From JAFLCA01 sp041907145 (GTDB lineage Bacteria; Bdellovibrionota_C; UBA2361; JAFLCA01), in assembly GCA_041907145.1 (NCBI GenBank), contig JAYRHW010000052.1:1-5983 (forward strand): a DNA stretch of 5,983 nt. Reading direction: 5' to 3'. The notes under the pieces were generated by a model, which was given only the letters and a program-made list of their open reading frames with translations, had not been told where the DNA came from and did no database searches. The translations under genes and the position numbers were made by a program. This document shows, piece by piece, positions 4,137-5,983 of the stretch (its first letter is position 1; each line of letters begins with the position of its first letter).

Positions 4137-5804
4137 ATGCGACTGCCGCTGGTTGCCTGGGGCGCACTCCCACTGTTTCTTGCGTTTTCGTCTACCCTTC
4201 CATCCTCTGCTCAGTGCAGAGTAGCCAGCCCTGCTGCACAGGCCAGGATAGGTTCTGGCGCCGGCTTAGGCTCCTTCACAGTGCGTGTGCGAACTTTGAT
4301 CGGAGATCTAGGATCCACCGCTGGTCAGCCGCCACTTTTAGCTCTCTGGTCGCGGTATAGGACTAGCGATGCTAAAGGCATCGTATTTGGACTGAAAGGG
4401 ATGACACCAGTGTTGGGCTATAGCCTTTCGGGAAGAGATTTTTTCATCATCAATGCCTCCACGCTTCGGGAAATCGATCGAGGAAGATACGTGGCTCTCA
4501 CCGTTACATTTGACGCCGGCTTAGGCCGAGTAAAGTTTTATGCTGATGGCAAACTCTTAAGTGCGCATACAGTTCCAAATTCGCACCGTCAGATATTCAA
4601 CTCACCTGCACCGGCACGCATAGGCTGCGTAGCATCGGATCGGCGTGTCTCTGACTGGGAATACCCCTTTCCGATTCTTTGGGCTCGAGTCAAAGCATCT
4701 CACGATTCGGCCTCGCAGGTTCGCAAGTTCGATCAACAATATCTGATGACAGTTGATTTTTGGTCAAACCCACCTCGCAACGTGGCGGGACAACTTTCTA
4801 CTCAGCAATGGATCGATGCACTTTCGAGGATTGGGCACTCGATTGCTAGCATTATCATTTTGCCATCACGCCAGCAAAAGAGCGCCCTTGAGGAGATTCA
4901 CGCTTTAGCTACTCTGAAGCAGCAGCTTGGCTCTCTTATCTCCGAAATAAATGTTGCCCAAGTAGGGTGGAATCGTATAGAGCCAGCTACGGTCGAAAAT
5001 GGGGCGGCACTGGCGAGAGAAGCCGCTAAAATGCTCCTCGAGGGGAAAGTCGGATCAAGAATAGTGCTAGATGATTTCTTTTCAGCAAAGTCGGGCCGAC
5101 CATCGCATCTTAATTTCGAGCAACTTGGCGAAATTTGCCGTGCCATCCGTTCAGTTGACCCTGACAGAGTCCTGCAAGTGAGCGCCACGGTCTATTGCGG
5201 ATCAATACTGCCGCTACAAACTCGTCAGCTAGATCTGATTCGCCGTGTCCTGAGCTCTGAACAAAACTTACTGTTAAACGCAGAGACAACTCAAGTCGAT
5301 GCTCTCGCGCTTTACCTAAACGGGCTTCGCACCTCGCATGCCGTTGCAGCAGCTTATCCTGAGTTAAAAACCTGCATCACTGGCGCGGAAATTCTTCTCT
5401 ATCCGAATATTCTCACAGCAACAGACCCAGCAGGCCTAGCGAACAACTGCGTCACCAAGCTGCAAACACTGCCAAGCTTGACGTCTATGCGAATAGGTAG
5501 CTACTTAACCAACCTCGCAGGTACGTTATCGCCCAATGCATCCGGTGGATCCACAGGACAATTGCCATTGCGTATGACGATTGATCAGAAATTTCAAACT
5601 CTACAAATAATCCGATCTCTCAATATTCCGATCCAAGATAGCAACAAGCGCTATGGCTACGGCTTTTTTACAATTCCAACTGACTCGAATCTGCCAATAC
5701 AATGGCCCGAGCTCGAACTTTCCGAAGAGAGAGAGCAGCTTCAAAGCATACGCGAAAACATCCTACCGCTAGCACTCACAAGCTATGAACAATTTAGGAA
5801 GTAG
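4137..5804 (+). CDS. Secreted protein with N-terminal LamG-like domain and unassigned alpha/beta C-terminal domain
   Basis: The product has 555 residues from ATG 4137. Residues 1-25 are a signal peptide (hydrophobic core about 3-19, cleavage after PSSA). Residues 45-190 resemble a concanavalin-A-like (LamG) sandwich: GSFTVRVRT at the start, then YVALTVTFDAGLGRVKFYAD (118-137) with GKLLS after it, the typical paired strands of this fold. LamG domains usually bind glycans or proteins. Residues 200-555 alternate strands and helices in the manner of a TIM barrel. Acidic residues near predicted strand ends are Asp207 (TVDFWS), Glu270 (ISEINVAQVGW), Asp312/Asp313 (IVLDDFFS) and Glu418 (TGAEILLYP). 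A glycoside-hydrolase-like activity is possible but I cannot name a family. The role is inferred to be extracytoplasmic, perhaps polysaccharide binding or processing. A single gene with long spacers on both sides; a palindromic repeat begins 38 bases after the stop. Confidence 0.75.
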   Translation: MRLPLVAWGALPLFLAFSSTLPSSAQCRVASPAAQARIGSGAGLGSFTVRVRTLIGDLGSTAGQPPLLALWSRYRTSDAKGIVFGLKGMTPVLGYSLSGRDFFIINASTLREIDRGRYVALTVTFDAGLGRVKFYADGKLLSAHTVPNSHRQIFNSPAPARIGCVASDRRVSDWEYPFPILWARVKASHDSASQVRKFDQQYLMTVDFWSNPPRNVAGQLSTQQWIDALSRIGHSIASIIILPSRQQKSALEEIHALATLKQQLGSLISEINVAQVGWNRIEPATVENGAALAREAAKMLLEGKVGSRIVLDDFFSAKSGRPSHLNFEQLGEICRAIRSVDPDRVLQVSATVYCGSILPLQTRQLDLIRRVLSSEQNLLLNAETTQVDALALYLNGLRTSHAVAAAYPELKTCITGAEILLYPNILTATDPAGLANNCVTKLQTLPSLTSMRIGSYLTNLAGTLSPNASGGSTGQLPLRMTIDQKFQTLQIIRSLNIPIQDSNKRYGYGFFTIPTDSNLPIQWPELELSEEREQLQSIRENILPLALTSYEQFRK

Positions 5805-5842
5805 GCAAGGTCGAGCGAGATGCGCATCATCGCCTTTCCTGA

Positions 5843-5899
5843 GGAAATAAGGGACGATCCTATTATTCGACCAGTTAAATAGGATCGTCCCTAATTTCC
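5843..5899. repeat. Palindromic repeat, copy 3 (fullest copy, 22-bp arms)
   Basis: The left arm (5843-5864, GGAAATAAGGGACGATCCTA then TT) and the right arm (5878-5899) are reverse complements with one mismatch. They surround a 13-base loop, ATTCGACCAGTTA. The loop and inner arms recur exactly in copy 2. It begins 38 bases after the stop of the LamG-protein gene. Just before it, TTTCCT-G-AGGAAA (5835-5847) forms a second small palindrome that overlaps the left arm. No target-site duplication is evident. The form resembles REP-type or MITE-type elements mobilised in trans by a single-strand (Y1) transposase, but no such gene is in the window. Confidence 0.9.
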
Positions 5900-5983
5900 T
5901 AAACTCAGTGCAGTTGGGGGAGGTGCAGATTTTCTGGTAGTTGCCGTATCTTGAAGTTCTGACTCTATGGCTGCTTTTTAAGC

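Noticed and set aside
5819..5828. GATGCGCATC palindrome after the LamG-protein stop
   Set aside because: Ten bases only, no loop for a hairpin and no T-run; chance is sufficient.
5806..5982. Long open minus-strand frame through repeat copy 3 to the right edge
   Set aside because: Open only because the palindrome lacks stops in that frame; the translated repeat gives no recognisable domain and there is no start signal.

Overview
The window is bacterial, with about half G+C and compact protein genes that mostly lack strong Shine-Dalgarno sequences. There are no rRNA or tRNA genes and no intact transposase, so it cannot be placed in a phylum from this sequence alone. A soil or sediment bacterium from a non-model phylum such as Acidobacteriota or Verrucomicrobiota is only a guess. 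Isolated single genes, long spacers and dispersed palindromic repeats suggest an accessory rather than a conserved housekeeping region.

Layout, left to right. (1) The 3' end of a gene for a probably exported protein (1-201) is followed at once by a perfect hairpin repeat (221-262). (2) A small exported four-cysteine protein (356-643) is followed by a decayed copy of the same repeat family (681-739). (3) A doubtful short ORF (781-981) converges on a minus-strand gene (978-1709). The minus-strand protein has an RNA polymerase alpha-subunit C-terminal-type domain in the middle and a predicted winged helix at the C-terminus. (4) A nearly gene-free stretch (1710-2198) holds a candidate promoter and operator for that regulator, plus one of two imperfect direct repeats that bracket the regulator. 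(5) A YbjT-like atypical SDR/DUF2867 protein is encoded at 2199-3692. (6) A 444-base spacer (3693-4136) holds a 21-bp palindrome and a possible 49-residue ORF. (7) A secreted protein with a LamG-like domain and an unassigned C-terminal alpha/beta domain is encoded at 4137-5804. It is followed by the best-preserved copy of the palindromic repeat (5843-5899).

The genes do not form one operon or an obvious pathway. Two patterns link parts of the window. The three palindromic repeats each lie 20-40 bases downstream of a plus-strand stop codon, each time behind a gene for an apparently exported protein. The regulator gene is flanked by related direct repeats about 1.1 kb apart. The most unusual item is the stand-alone alpha-CTD plus winged-helix protein, which looks like a DNA-binding regulator that borrowed the UP-element/activator-contact domain of RNA polymerase.
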